The notes below the pieces were generated by a model. That model saw only the letters and a list, made by a program, of their open reading frames with translations, was not told where the DNA came from and did no database searches. This document shows positions 6,228 to 15,187 of a stretch of DNA of 29,171 bases, piece after piece. Source of the stretch: Clostridia bacterium (GTDB lineage: Bacteria; Bacillota; Sulfobacillia; SLMV01); the NCBI GenBank assembly GCA_003554565.1, contig PWGR01000168.1, forward strand, positions 1-29,171, in the 5' to 3' direction. Made by a program: the position numbers and the translations under genes. Position 1 is the first letter of the stretch, and every line of letters starts with the position of its first letter.

Positions 6228-8054
6228 TCACTTCTTACGGGTTTTCAGCTCTGCCAACAATTCTGTCTGTTCCCTCAGAATCTCGGGCGGAATTTTCTCC
6301 CCCCGACGTTCTTTCTCGTGCATGATATCCGTCAGTTCCTCTATGCGCCGATACTTTCGGCGATGCATCAGGGTCCGGATGCAATCAGCATATGCGCGAT
6401 CGGACTCTCCGGGCGGCACCTCCTCCATTGCTAGACGGGCGGCCAGACGCCTGTCCTCCTCCTCGTCGCAACATCCGGGGAGAGCATTCGCCACATCCCC
6501 TGTACGGGCCTCCCGGAGCTCGAGGATTTTCTCCAGTACTCTACGATGAGAGTCGTCCTCGAAATCCAATGTGCAGAGATCCTGCCGCACCCTGTCCAGG
6601 TACTCACCCCGATGCATTATCAAGCGCAGAATCTCTCGTTCGGCCCTCCAGGCACGCCAGGCAGTTGATCTTTGCTGCAACAGTTCCGTACCGTAATTTT
6701 CCTTAGTATTATGTCTATCTGCGCTTCGTTTATGCTCCTTATCCTTTCTACCCCACCGTCGAAGCTGGTCCCTGACCGCTCGCTCCGGTACTTTCAGCCG
6801 GTGGGCAACTACCCGAATCCTGTCTCCGCGTATAACAGAGTCCTGCTCCGATACGATCATATCCGCTACTTCTCTGAGCACCTCTGCCTTACCTTCCGAC
6901 TCGGATATGTCGTGTCTCTTTACCGCCTGATCCCACACGAACTCGAAGATTGCCTGTGCCCCGCCAACATACTGCTCGAAATGCTCCCGGCCACCTGCGC
7001 CCGCCAGCACATCATCCGGATCGTTGCCCTCTGGAAGCCGCACAACGCGGAGATTAATGGCACTTCCGGCAAAGCTGCTGATGCTCCTGAGCACCGCATC
7101 AATACCTGCACTGTCGCCATCGTAGGCCAGCAGTGCCTCATCTGCGTATCGATCGAGTATTCTGGCCTGACTGCGGGTAATCGATGTTCCCATCGACGCC
7201 ACAGTCTCCCGCCATCCATGCACCACACAGGCAAGGACATCCATGTATCCTTCGACAATTATCACTCTACTCCTCCGACGGATCTCACTTTTCGCTCTGT
7301 CCAGCCCGTACCAGATGCTGCCTTTGTGAAATATGGGATTCTCGGGCGAATTCATGTACTTCGGCTGTCCCTCATCCACCACTCTCCCGGCAAACCCCAC
7401 AACTCTTCCGCGAAAATCATTGATTGGAAATATGATGCGGTCCCTAAATACGTCATAGTAGTTTCCAGTACGGTCACTGACCTTCACCAGGCCCAGCATC
7501 TCAGCGGCCTTCATCTTGACCCCCCGGGACCGCAGTGCGCTGATAAGCGCATCCCAGGAATCCGGCGCATATCCCAACATGTAGTCTTTCTGTATCGACC
7601 CCGAAATACCTCTGCGGCTGAGATACTCGAGCGCCCGATCTCCGGTTTTTTCGCGCAGCTGCTGTGAGTAAAAGCCAGCTGCGAACCTCCCGACCCTGTA
7701 CAGGTACTCCCGCATTTTCTGTTCGCGGGAGGGCTTGTCCCCCCCCTCATGTTGACGGTCGGAGACCGATATGCCAGCGCGATCCCCGAGAAGGCGAAGT
7801 GCCTCAAAAAACTGCACCCCTTCCATTTCCATCACAAAATTGAACACATCACCTCCCGCATGGCACCCAAAGCAGTAGTATAACTGACGATCGGGGGCCA
7901 CTGCAAAGGAGGGGGTGCGCTCATCGTGAAACGGGCACAGCCCAACCATATTCCTCCCCTGCTGCTTCAGGGAGACGTAGTCGGAGACGATCTCCACGAG
8001 GTCAACCTCGTCGCGGATCCGTTCTACCAGATCTCTGTTTTCCAACCACATCAC
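6228..8054 (-). CDS. dnaG: DNA primase
   Basis: DnaG makes RNA primers for replication together with the DnaB-type helicase. The N-terminal zinc-binding domain is intact (LCPFHDERTPSF, then YYCFGCHAGGDVF, residues about 39-70). The catalytic core includes VGFAGRV and the TOPRIM acidic motifs EGYMD (near residue 269) and AYDGDSAG (near 315). The C-terminal third is a helicase-interaction-type helical region. The length of 608 residues is standard. Start candidates cluster at GTG 8054, ATG 8051 and TTG 8045 behind GAGGGG; the spacing favours TTG 8045, but ATG 8051 is conventional. It is directly upstream of rpoD and downstream of ppdK, with a hairpin in between. Confidence 0.98.
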   Translation of the reverse strand: MMWLENRDLVERIRDEVDLVEIVSDYVSLKQQGRNMVGLCPFHDERTPSFAVAPDRQLYYCFGCHAGGDVFNFVMEMEGVQFFEALRLLGDRAGISVSDRQHEGGDKPSREQKMREYLYRVGRFAAGFYSQQLREKTGDRALEYLSRRGISGSIQKDYMLGYAPDSWDALISALRSRGVKMKAAEMLGLVKVSDRTGNYYDVFRDRIIFPINDFRGRVVGFAGRVVDEGQPKYMNSPENPIFHKGSIWYGLDRAKSEIRRRSRVIIVEGYMDVLACVVHGWRETVASMGTSITRSQARILDRYADEALLAYDGDSAGIDAVLRSISSFAGSAINLRVVRLPEGNDPDDVLAGAGGREHFEQYVGGAQAIFEFVWDQAVKRHDISESEGKAEVLREVADMIVSEQDSVIRGDRIRVVAHRLKVPERAVRDQLRRWGRKDKEHKRSADRHNTKENYGTELLQQRSTAWRAWRAEREILRLIMHRGEYLDRVRQDLCTLDFEDDSHRRVLEKILELREARTGDVANALPGCCDEEEDRRLAARLAMEEVPPGESDRAYADCIRTLMHRRKYRRIEELTDIMHEKERRGEKIPPEILREQTELLAELKTRKK

Positions 8055-8085
8055 CCCTCAGCGCACCTCATAATTCGCCCAAATG

Positions 8086-8114
8086 ATTCTGGGGCGACAG
8101 AGGCGCCCCAGAAT
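8086..8114 (-). terminator. hairpin between ppdK and dnaG
   Basis: An 11-base perfect stem (ATTCTGGGGCG at 8086-8096 with CGCCCCAGAAT at 8104-8114) has a 7-base loop. On the minus strand it is followed only by CATTTGGG, so it lacks a full U-run. It may act as a weak terminator or attenuator between ppdK and dnaG/rpoD. Confidence 0.45.
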
Positions 8115-8178
8115 ACAGCAGCAGTATATGAGAATTCTTCATAAGGTCACACGATTCCTTCCGCCCTCGATCGACAAT

Positions 8179-10833
8179 TTATTCGGGTGCCGCATCCTGC
8201 AGGGCGGAGTGGGCCGCAGCCAAGCGGGCAACCGGCACCCGGTAAGGTGAACAGCTGACATAATCCAGCCCCGCGGCATGACAGAACTCTATGGAATCGG
8301 GATCACCGCCATGTTCACCGCAGATGCCCACCTTCAGGTCGGATCGACTGCTCCTGCCCAATTGCAGTCCCATCTCCATGAGTCCCCCCACGCCCTTTCG
8401 ATCCAAAACGGCGAATGGGTTTTCTTCCAACAGGCCCCGGGACAGGTACACGTGCAGGAACTTGGCCTCCGCATCATCCCTACTGAACCCAAACACTGTC
8501 TGCGTCAGGTCGTTGGTTCCGAACGAGAAAAACTCGGCCGAACGCGCAATCTCATCTGCCGTCACACAGGCGCGCGGTATCTCGATCATGGTCCCCACGG
8601 TGTAGGTGATCTCGATGGCCTCCCTTTTCTGCACCTCGCCGGCTATTCGGTGAATCTCCCCGGCGATTTCATCGAACTCACGAACATCACTTATCAGGGG
8701 CACCATTATTTCCGGCAGTACCTCAATCCCGTCTGTCAGCACCCGAGCGGCGGCGGTGAATATCGCCCGGCTCTGCATGGCATAGATCTCCGGGTAGAGA
8801 ATTCCAACGCGACATCCCCGCTGACCCAACATGGGGTTGACCTCTTCCAGTGACACGGCCCGCTGCAGCATCTCCTCTTTTTCCGCCAGCTCCACCCGCG
8901 ACGCACTCTCGCCCCCCCGCAGTGCCTCGATCTCGGCCTTGATTTCCGCCCGGTCAGGCAGAAATTCATGCAGGGGAGGATCCAGCAGGCGGATGGTAAC
9001 GGGCTTTCCGTCCATCTCCCGGAATATGGCTTCAAAATCCTCGGTTTGCATGGGCAGGAGTCGATCCAGGGCTCTCTCCCGATCTTCAGCGCTGAATGAA
9101 ACTATCATGTCCTGCATCACCTTCAGGCGCTCACGCTGCATAAACATGTGCTCGGTTCGGCACAGCCCAATCCCCTCTGCCCCGAACTCCAGAGATCTAC
9201 GGGCATCGACGGGGGTATCGGCATTTGCCCTGACCCCCAGGCGACGAACCTCATCTGCCCAGGACAAAAATTCTTCAAATTCGGGAGCTACGGTCGGCTC
9301 AATCAGCGCAGTTTCTCCCAGAAAAACCTGGCCGGAAGCGCCATCGATGGTCAGTATATCGCCCTCGCCGATATGAACCTCATCCGTGCTGGCAGTTCCG
9401 CTGGCAAGATCGATGCTCAATTCTTCACATCCAACGACGCACGGTTTACCCATTCCCCTGGCCACAATGGCAGCATGACAGGTCAGTCCCCCGCGGCTGG
9501 TCAGGACCCCATCCGCCTCCACCATGCCATGGATGTCATCGGGGGTGGTCTCAGGGCGGACGAGAATGACGCTTTCTCCGCGGCTGCCGCGGGCCTCGGC
9601 CTCATCGGCATCGAACACCACCTTGCCGCAGGCCGCTCCCGGCGAGGCGCCCAGGCCCTTCGCCAGAACCTCGGCATCGGCCTCGGGATCAATGCGCCGG
9701 TGTAGGAGCACTCCCACATCCTTGGGCTCAACCTTCGTGAGTGCTTCGTTTTTGTCGATGAGGCCTTCATGCACCATGTCGTGAGCAATTTTCACCGCCG
9801 CAAGTGCAGTTCTCTTCCCCGCACGGGTCTGCAGCATGAACAGCTCCCCATCCTCCACCGTGAACTCTATGTCCTGCATATCGCGATAATGGGTTTCCAG
9901 CTTCCCCACCGCCTCCTCCAGCTCGCGGTACACGTCGGGCATTTTCTCTTTGAGCTCGGAAACGGGCTTGGGGGTGCGGATCCCCGCCACGACATCTTCT
10001 CCCTGCGCGTTGGACAGATACTCACCGTAAATTCTCCGTGTGCCGTCAGACGGGTCACGTGTGAAAAGAACCCCGGTGCCGCATTTTTCACCCCTGTTCC
10101 CGTAGACCATGGCCTGCACATTCACCGCAGTGCCCATCTCATCTGATATGCCGTGCACTCTCCGGTAGACGCGGGCCCGCTCGTTGTCCCAGGAACGGAA
10201 GACAGCCTCTATAGTGAGCACCAGCTGCTCCCACGGGTCGGTGGGAAATGGATCGCCGGTCTCCTCCTCATACACACGCAAGTACCGATCGATGACCGCA
10301 CGCAGCCCGTTCACTGAGATCTCGTGGTCACCGCGCACTCCTTCTTCGGTCCTGACATCCTCAAGAATGTCCTCGAAGTAGTCGTGCTCGATCTTTTTGA
10401 CCACATTGCCAAACATCTGAATCAAGCGGCGGTAACAGTCCAGGGCGAATCGCTCATCGGAAGTGGCTGATGCCAGTCCGGACACCGTATCCTCATTCAG
10501 ACCCAGATTGAGCACCGTATCCATCATACCGGGCATGGAGACCGCGGCCCCGGAACGCACTGAGACCAGGAGCGGATTCAATGTAGATCCGAATTTCATC
10601 CCCCGCTCCCGCTCAAGTCGACGCAGGTGCTCTTTTACCTGGCACAGTATTTCCTCAGACATTTTACCCGCCCGGCGATACTCGGCACAGGCGTCAGTAG
10701 TGACGGTAAACCCGGGAGGGACCGGCAGATTCAAGCGGCTCATTTCTGCCAAATTGGCACCCTTGCCCCCCAGAATTTCCCGCATGTCCGCCCGACCCTC
10801 GTCGAAGAAATACACAAACTTCTGCTCAGCCAC
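8179..10833 (-). CDS. ppdK: pyruvate, phosphate dikinase
   Basis: PPDK interconverts pyruvate, ATP and phosphate with PEP, AMP and pyrophosphate. In anaerobes it can serve PP-linked glycolysis or gluconeogenesis. Domains run in the usual order. The N-terminal ATP-grasp domain begins GGKGANLAEM. The swivelling phosphohistidine domain carries TSRGGLTCHAAIVARGMGKP, with the catalytic His preceded by the Thr that the regulator phosphorylates. The C-terminal PEP-binding TIM barrel includes GLCRTEHMF, PMLGQRGCR and the GICGEHGGDP loop with the catalytic Cys. The 884 residues match the family. The start GTG 10833 follows GGAGAGGAGA by 8 bases and overlaps the end of the regulator gene by 8 bases, so the two are co-translated. 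Confidence 0.98.
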   Translation of the reverse strand: MAEQKFVYFFDEGRADMREILGGKGANLAEMSRLNLPVPPGFTVTTDACAEYRRAGKMSEEILCQVKEHLRRLERERGMKFGSTLNPLLVSVRSGAAVSMPGMMDTVLNLGLNEDTVSGLASATSDERFALDCYRRLIQMFGNVVKKIEHDYFEDILEDVRTEEGVRGDHEISVNGLRAVIDRYLRVYEEETGDPFPTDPWEQLVLTIEAVFRSWDNERARVYRRVHGISDEMGTAVNVQAMVYGNRGEKCGTGVLFTRDPSDGTRRIYGEYLSNAQGEDVVAGIRTPKPVSELKEKMPDVYRELEEAVGKLETHYRDMQDIEFTVEDGELFMLQTRAGKRTALAAVKIAHDMVHEGLIDKNEALTKVEPKDVGVLLHRRIDPEADAEVLAKGLGASPGAACGKVVFDADEAEARGSRGESVILVRPETTPDDIHGMVEADGVLTSRGGLTCHAAIVARGMGKPCVVGCEELSIDLASGTASTDEVHIGEGDILTIDGASGQVFLGETALIEPTVAPEFEEFLSWADEVRRLGVRANADTPVDARRSLEFGAEGIGLCRTEHMFMQRERLKVMQDMIVSFSAEDRERALDRLLPMQTEDFEAIFREMDGKPVTIRLLDPPLHEFLPDRAEIKAEIEALRGGESASRVELAEKEEMLQRAVSLEEVNPMLGQRGCRVGILYPEIYAMQSRAIFTAAARVLTDGIEVLPEIMVPLISDVREFDEIAGEIHRIAGEVQKREAIEITYTVGTMIEIPRACVTADEIARSAEFFSFGTNDLTQTVFGFSRDDAEAKFLHVYLSRGLLEENPFAVLDRKGVGGLMEMGLQLGRSSRSDLKVGICGEHGGDPDSIEFCHAAGLDYVSCSPYRVPVARLAAAHSALQDAAPE

Positions 10834-11665
10834 TTGGCCATTCTCCTCTCCGAATGATCTCCAGTACAGTGGTGGCCGTCTCCTCCACGGCCTTGTTGGT
10901 CACATCGATCACGGGACAGTTTAGCTGGCGGAAAATCTCAGAAGCAAACTCCAGTTCCTCATATATTCTGTTGATGTCGTCGTAGTTGGAGGACCGGTTG
11001 AGACCGAGACGGCGGATTCTTTCCCTCCGTATTCCCCGCAGCTGTTCCGCCGCGATGGTCAGCCCGATTACCCGGTCACGCGAAAGAAAAAGCTCGCGCG
11101 GTGGCTCCACCTCAGGAGCAAATGGGTAGTTCGCCGCCCGGTATTCGCGATGAGCCAGATACATGCAAACCGGGGTCTTCGATGTGCGGGATACTCCCAC
11201 CAGCACGACGTCCGCCTTCAGAAAACCCCGCGGCTCCCTGCCGTCGTCGTACCGGACAGCAAACTCCACCGCGGCAACCCGGCGAAAGTAGCGATCATCC
11301 ATCCGGTGTATAATGCCTGGCTCCTGCCGGGGCTCCCGGTCCAGGTGGCGCTGCAGGGAAGACATAACCGGTCCCATGATATCAACTGCCTCGATATTCT
11401 CCTCGCAGCACCGTTGTTCCAGGTAGTCACGCACCTCAGAAACCACCAGGGTATAGATCACCAAACAGTCCGTATGATCATCTTCTATGCGAGCCAGTGC
11501 CTCGTCCACACGTCGCGGCGAGTGGATGAAGGGAATACGTTCGACCCCAACCGTTTCAGAGTTGATCTCAAACTGACTGATGGCCGCACGTGCCACCGAT
11601 TCTGCCGTCTCACCCACCGAATCAGACACCACGTAAACTGTCAGCTCCGACAATGCCTGCCACAA
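10826..11665 (-). CDS. PPDK regulatory protein (bifunctional Ser/Thr kinase/pyrophosphorylase, DUF299, YqfL)
   Basis: This family switches PPDK off by ADP-dependent phosphorylation of the threonine next to the catalytic His, and reactivates it by phosphate-dependent dephosphorylation. The start reads ELTVYVVSDSVGETAESV, typical of DUF299, and the P-loop-like motif GVSRTSKTP lies near residue 159. The 279 residues match the family. The start is TTG: 11665 directly after AGGAAGG, or TTG 11653 with better spacing. The gene ends inside the ppdK start, which makes its target clear. In Bacillus the orthologue YqfL lies beside ccpN and modulates CcpN; here ccpN is absent and the target enzyme takes the neighbouring position. 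Confidence 0.96.
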   Translation of the reverse strand: MWQALSELTVYVVSDSVGETAESVARAAISQFEINSETVGVERIPFIHSPRRVDEALARIEDDHTDCLVIYTLVVSEVRDYLEQRCCEENIEAVDIMGPVMSSLQRHLDREPRQEPGIIHRMDDRYFRRVAAVEFAVRYDDGREPRGFLKADVVLVGVSRTSKTPVCMYLAHREYRAANYPFAPEVEPPRELFLSRDRVIGLTIAAEQLRGIRRERIRRLGLNRSSNYDDINRIYEELEFASEIFRQLNCPVIDVTNKAVEETATTVLEIIRRGEWPSG

Positions 11666-11677
11666 CCTTCCTCAGGT

Positions 11678-13765
11678 TCACCCGGGCAACCTGCTCCAGT
11701 CCATAGGCCGGGAAAGCAGTTCATCGATCTGAGTCAGAAGCGCCAGCCTCCTTTTCCGCACCTCCGGATCGGAAGCCATGATCATTACCGAATCCATAAC
11801 TGCATCCACCGGACCGCGCAGCTCAGACATCAGGCACATAAACTCCCGGTATCGGCCACAGCGCAGCAGCTCTTCACCCCGCGGTTTCACCCGCAAGAAC
11901 TGCCGACACAGCTTTCGGGCCTCCGGCGCGGTAAGCTGGTCCGTATCCAGGTCGAGGTCGGCCTCGCCCCGGTCGGCGAGGTTGTGACAGCGGCGCCAGG
12001 CCACCAGGAAATCCTCTGCCCGGGAGGAATCCCGCAAAAATTCCGCCACAGCCTCACTCCTGATCCAGACATCGCCGACATCATCGAATCCGGCGGAGAG
12101 AATTCCCTCAGTCAGGTGCTGTGAGTATCCCTCCCCGCGCATCATGCGTTCGAGTCGTCGCCGCAAAAATTGCGTGACCTCCTGCAGTATGTCCCGGCGC
12201 GCATCACCTGTCGGGGCCCCGTGCGCGTCAGCCGATTTCTCCAACAACGTCCTGAGGGACACCCCGTCCAGGCGACCCAGGATCCTCAGCATGCCCGCCG
12301 CGGCGCGACGGAGGCCGTATGGATCTTCCGACCCGCTGGTGCCCAGAGATGCAAGAAATCCACCCGTCAGGTCGTCGACCTTGTCCAACAAGCTGAGCCA
12401 CAAGCCCGCCTCGGTCTCCGGCAGCTGGTCATGCGGACCGGCGGGCAGGTAGTGCTCACCTATCGCCCGGCAGACCAGCTCATCCTCTCCATCGACCCTA
12501 GCATACTCCTCTCCCATGAGCCCCTGCAAGGAAGGAAACTCGGTCACCATTTGTGTGACCAGGTCCGCCTTGCACAGCTCGGCGGCCCGGTCCAGAAGAC
12601 GCGCCCCATCGGGATCATCCATGCGGGTGGCTGCCACGTTTCTGACCAGGAGACGAAGTCTGTGCACCTTATCGGCGTAAGTGCCGAGCTCCTGGTGCAG
12701 GATCACGTCATCGAGCTGCTCTGCATGACGACTCAGGCTTACCCGGGCATCTTCCTCCCAGAAAAACCGGGCGTCGGCCAGGCGGGCATGAAGGACCAGT
12801 TCGTTACCCTGCAGGACCGATTGGCCCATCCTGCCCGTGCCGTTTATGACCGAAAGGAAGTAGGGTAGCATTCGCCCGGCAGAATCTTGCACGGGGAAAA
12901 ACCTGAGGTGCGATTGCATCGCTGTGATCACGACGACCCGGGGTACATCCATAAACTCCGACGGAATATCACCGCGCACCACCGCGGGGTGTTCCACCAG
13001 GTAAGTCACCTCATCCAGCAGAGAGTCATCAAGGACCGGCTTCCCGCTCACCTCGGCGGCCAGCTCTCGGCACGCGGCGACGATGCGCTCCCGGCGCCCC
13101 CGTTGATCCACCACAACCCGGATACCGGCCAGGGTTTCGAGATAATCCTCCGCCCTGCGTACTTCGGTGCTCTCGGGACGGAAACGGGGTCCGTAGGTCC
13201 GCCTACCCGCCTCAGCGCCGGCAAACTCCACGGGTATCACCCGATCGCCCCACAGGGCCATAAGCCACCGTACCGGCCGGGCAAAGGCAAATTTCCCCTC
13301 ACCCCATCGCATCGTCCGGGGCGGACTCAACTCGCCCAGCGCTTGTCGCATAACCTCAGCGAGAGCCTCCTGCGCCGCGCGGCCCGGACGCCGGTGCACT
13401 GCATACACATAGTCACCCTTCTCCTCCGACCGCGTGATCAGGTCCTGTACATCGACACCCTGTCCACGCGCGAAGCCCTCCGCCGCCCGGGTGGGGACAT
13501 CCTCTTCGTCATAAGCAACATCAACGGACGGACCTCTAACCTCCTCGGTCTTCTCGCTCCCCCGCGCCGGGACCTCATCAATCAGCGCTACCAGGCGACG
13601 GGGTGTGGACAGGACTCTCAGCTCACCCACGGTGAGCGACGCATCAGAAAGACCTCTCTCTAACTCCCGACGCAGGTCCCGCATCATCTGCGGCAGGTAG
13701 GCGGCGGGAATCTCTGCACATCCCAGTTCCATCACTGCGGTCCGCAGCTCGTCCGACTCGCTCAC
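11678..13765 (-). CDS. glyS: glycyl-tRNA synthetase beta subunit
   Basis: This is the beta chain of the bacterial alpha2beta2 glycyl-tRNA synthetase. It contributes tRNA binding and an HD-like domain. The N-terminus AVMELGCAEIPAAYLPQMM matches the family signature (EIGTEEIPA type), followed by the MRWGEGKFAFARPVRWL and DSLLDEVTYLVEHP blocks. The C-terminal part resembles an anticodon-binding DALR-type helical domain. The 695 residues are typical. The start overlaps the glyQ stop by 4 bases, indicating translational coupling with the alpha subunit gene. Confidence 0.98.
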   Translation of the reverse strand: MSESDELRTAVMELGCAEIPAAYLPQMMRDLRRELERGLSDASLTVGELRVLSTPRRLVALIDEVPARGSEKTEEVRGPSVDVAYDEEDVPTRAAEGFARGQGVDVQDLITRSEEKGDYVYAVHRRPGRAAQEALAEVMRQALGELSPPRTMRWGEGKFAFARPVRWLMALWGDRVIPVEFAGAEAGRRTYGPRFRPESTEVRRAEDYLETLAGIRVVVDQRGRRERIVAACRELAAEVSGKPVLDDSLLDEVTYLVEHPAVVRGDIPSEFMDVPRVVVITAMQSHLRFFPVQDSAGRMLPYFLSVINGTGRMGQSVLQGNELVLHARLADARFFWEEDARVSLSRHAEQLDDVILHQELGTYADKVHRLRLLVRNVAATRMDDPDGARLLDRAAELCKADLVTQMVTEFPSLQGLMGEEYARVDGEDELVCRAIGEHYLPAGPHDQLPETEAGLWLSLLDKVDDLTGGFLASLGTSGSEDPYGLRRAAAGMLRILGRLDGVSLRTLLEKSADAHGAPTGDARRDILQEVTQFLRRRLERMMRGEGYSQHLTEGILSAGFDDVGDVWIRSEAVAEFLRDSSRAEDFLVAWRRCHNLADRGEADLDLDTDQLTAPEARKLCRQFLRVKPRGEELLRCGRYREFMCLMSELRGPVDAVMDSVMIMASDPEVRKRRLALLTQIDELLSRPMDWSRLPG

Positions 13766-14631
13766 GTTAACTCCACCTCCCGATCACTCTCACAACATCG
13801 GTCGAGATAGAGATCCGCGCATCGCCGGCTCAGATCGCGAATCCTGGCTATGTAGCCGGTCCTCTCGGTGACGCTGAGAGCGCCCCTGGCGTCCAGCAAA
13901 TTGAATAGATGGGAGCACCGCAGTGTGTGGTCGTATGCGGGTGCCAGAAGGTTCTCTTCCAGCGCACGTGCGGCCTCTGTTTCGCAGTCAGAAAAAGAAC
14001 GGTACAGCAGTGACACGTCAGCCACGTCAAATGAATACCGCGAATGCTCGTACTCCTCAGACCGGTATATGTCACCGTATGTAAGGTTTTCATTCCACTG
14101 GATATCAAAGATGTCAGTTGCACCCTGCAGAAAACAGCAAAGGCGTTCAAGTCCGTACGTCATCTCCACCGGGATCAGGCTCAAATCCCGTCCGCCCACC
14201 TGCTGGAAATAGGTGAACTGCGTTATCTCTGAGCCATCAATCCAGACTTCCCAACCCAGCCCCCAGGCTCCCAGGGTAGGTGCCTCCCAGTTATCCTCCA
14301 CAAAACGCACGTCGTGCCTGCGGAAATCGACTCCGAGGTGGCCGAGGCTCTCGAGATATATCTCCTGGATGTCTTCCGGGGAGGGCTTGATCACCACCTG
14401 GTACTGCCAGTGCCGGTAAAGACGCAGTGGATTCTCCCCATACCGCCCGTCAGCGGGGCGGCGCGAGGGTTCCGGGTAAGCAACAGCGCTGGGAGCAGGG
14501 TCCAGCGCCCCAAAGAAGGTGACCGGGTTCATGGTCCCGGCCCCCTTCTCCAGATCATACGGCTGTCGCAGGGCGCAGCCCTGTTCACTCCAAAACTCAT
14601 TGAGTGCTGCGAGGACGTCCTCAAGCGTCAT
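13762..14631 (-). CDS. glyQ: glycyl-tRNA synthetase alpha subunit
   Basis: The alpha chain holds the class II catalytic site that makes glycyl-adenylate. The true start is ATG 14631 (MTLEDVLAALNEFWSEQGC) behind AGGAGG at 6 bases; the frame stays open to 14811, but that part is not family-like. Family blocks are GAGTMNPVTFFGALDP, ENPLRLYRHWQYQVVIKPSP and GWEVWIDGSEITQFTYFQQ. The 289 residues are normal. In Bacillus glyQS is controlled by a glycine T-box leader; the upstream 100 bases here lack the T-box core and instead contain two GC-rich hairpins. Confidence 0.98.
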   Translation of the reverse strand: MTLEDVLAALNEFWSEQGCALRQPYDLEKGAGTMNPVTFFGALDPAPSAVAYPEPSRRPADGRYGENPLRLYRHWQYQVVIKPSPEDIQEIYLESLGHLGVDFRRHDVRFVEDNWEAPTLGAWGLGWEVWIDGSEITQFTYFQQVGGRDLSLIPVEMTYGLERLCCFLQGATDIFDIQWNENLTYGDIYRSEEYEHSRYSFDVADVSLLYRSFSDCETEAARALEENLLAPAYDHTLRCSHLFNLLDARGALSVTERTGYIARIRDLSRRCADLYLDRCCESDREVELT

Positions 14632-14654
14632 ATGTAGCCTCCTATTTACCTCAG

Positions 14655-14724
14655 CCCCGGCCCGCCCCACGGGGAAGAGAGCGGCCGGGGTCGGATCGGA
14701 TCTGACCCGCGCCGGGCAGCGCGG
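14655..14724 (-). promoter_or_regulatory. two GC-rich hairpins in the glyQ leader
   Basis: On the minus strand the 101-base gap before glyQ contains a CCGCGC/GCGCGG stem (14719-14724 with 14707-14712) and then an 8-base CCCCGGCC/GGCCGGGG stem (14683-14690 with 14655-14662). Neither is followed by a T-run, and no T-box consensus is present. They may be leader structure, attenuator or simply GC-rich spacer. Confidence 0.3.
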
Positions 14725-14732
14725 ATCGACTG

Positions 14733-15149
14733 TCACTCTTCCTCGGGCGGCTCTTCCTCGTCGCCGTTTTCTACTCCTGCAGGTTTGCGGCGCTCGACCG
14801 TGATGGAGCACTCGGTCAGTACCGCCGCCAGCGTCCCGGCAGCCGTGATGTACGGCAGGAGCACCGCACCGGCTGCTCCGACGGTCACCGGGATATCCAA
14901 CAGAGTGCGTCCCCGCCTGCTGACTATCACACGACGAACATTACCTTCGCGAATCAGCCGCAGGATCTGGTTCACCAGCTCACTGCCGCGAACCCGGAGG
15001 ACTTCCGCCGTTCCCGGGGCCTCTCCCTCTTCCAGGCAGATCAGGGCCTCCAGCACATCGCCGTCACTGCGGGCGAGGGCCTCCTTCGCCTCACGATAGC
15101 TGACCCCGGCCCGCCCCCGTATTACGTCGATCTTCTCCAGTTCATTCAC
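14733..15149 (-). CDS. DUF4342 protein with N-terminal UBA-like domain
   Basis: A small protein of 138 residues from GTG 15149, preceded by GGGGGG at 7 bases; ATG 15164 in the same frame is the alternative. The N-terminus (LEKIDVIRGRAGVSYREAKEA, then GDVLEALICLEE) is a UBA/EF-Ts-like three-helix domain. The DUF4342 region follows (ELVNQILRLIREGNVRRVIV and TLLDIPVTVGAAGAVLLPYI), containing a hydrophobic glycine-rich segment that may touch or cross the membrane. The C-terminus is acidic (GDEEEPPEEE). The function of the family is unknown. It sits between recO and glyQ in a tightly packed operon. Confidence 0.85.
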   Translation of the reverse strand: MNELEKIDVIRGRAGVSYREAKEALARSDGDVLEALICLEEGEAPGTAEVLRVRGSELVNQILRLIREGNVRRVIVSRRGRTLLDIPVTVGAAGAVLLPYITAAGTLAAVLTECSITVERRKPAGVENGDEEEPPEEE

Positions 15150-15187
15150 CGCAGAACCCCCCATGCGTAAATCGGCTTATCACCTAC

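Noticed and set aside
14632..14811. longer N-terminus of glyQ
   Set aside because: The stretch is Arg/Pro-rich, not family-like, and the AGGAGG site points to ATG 14631.
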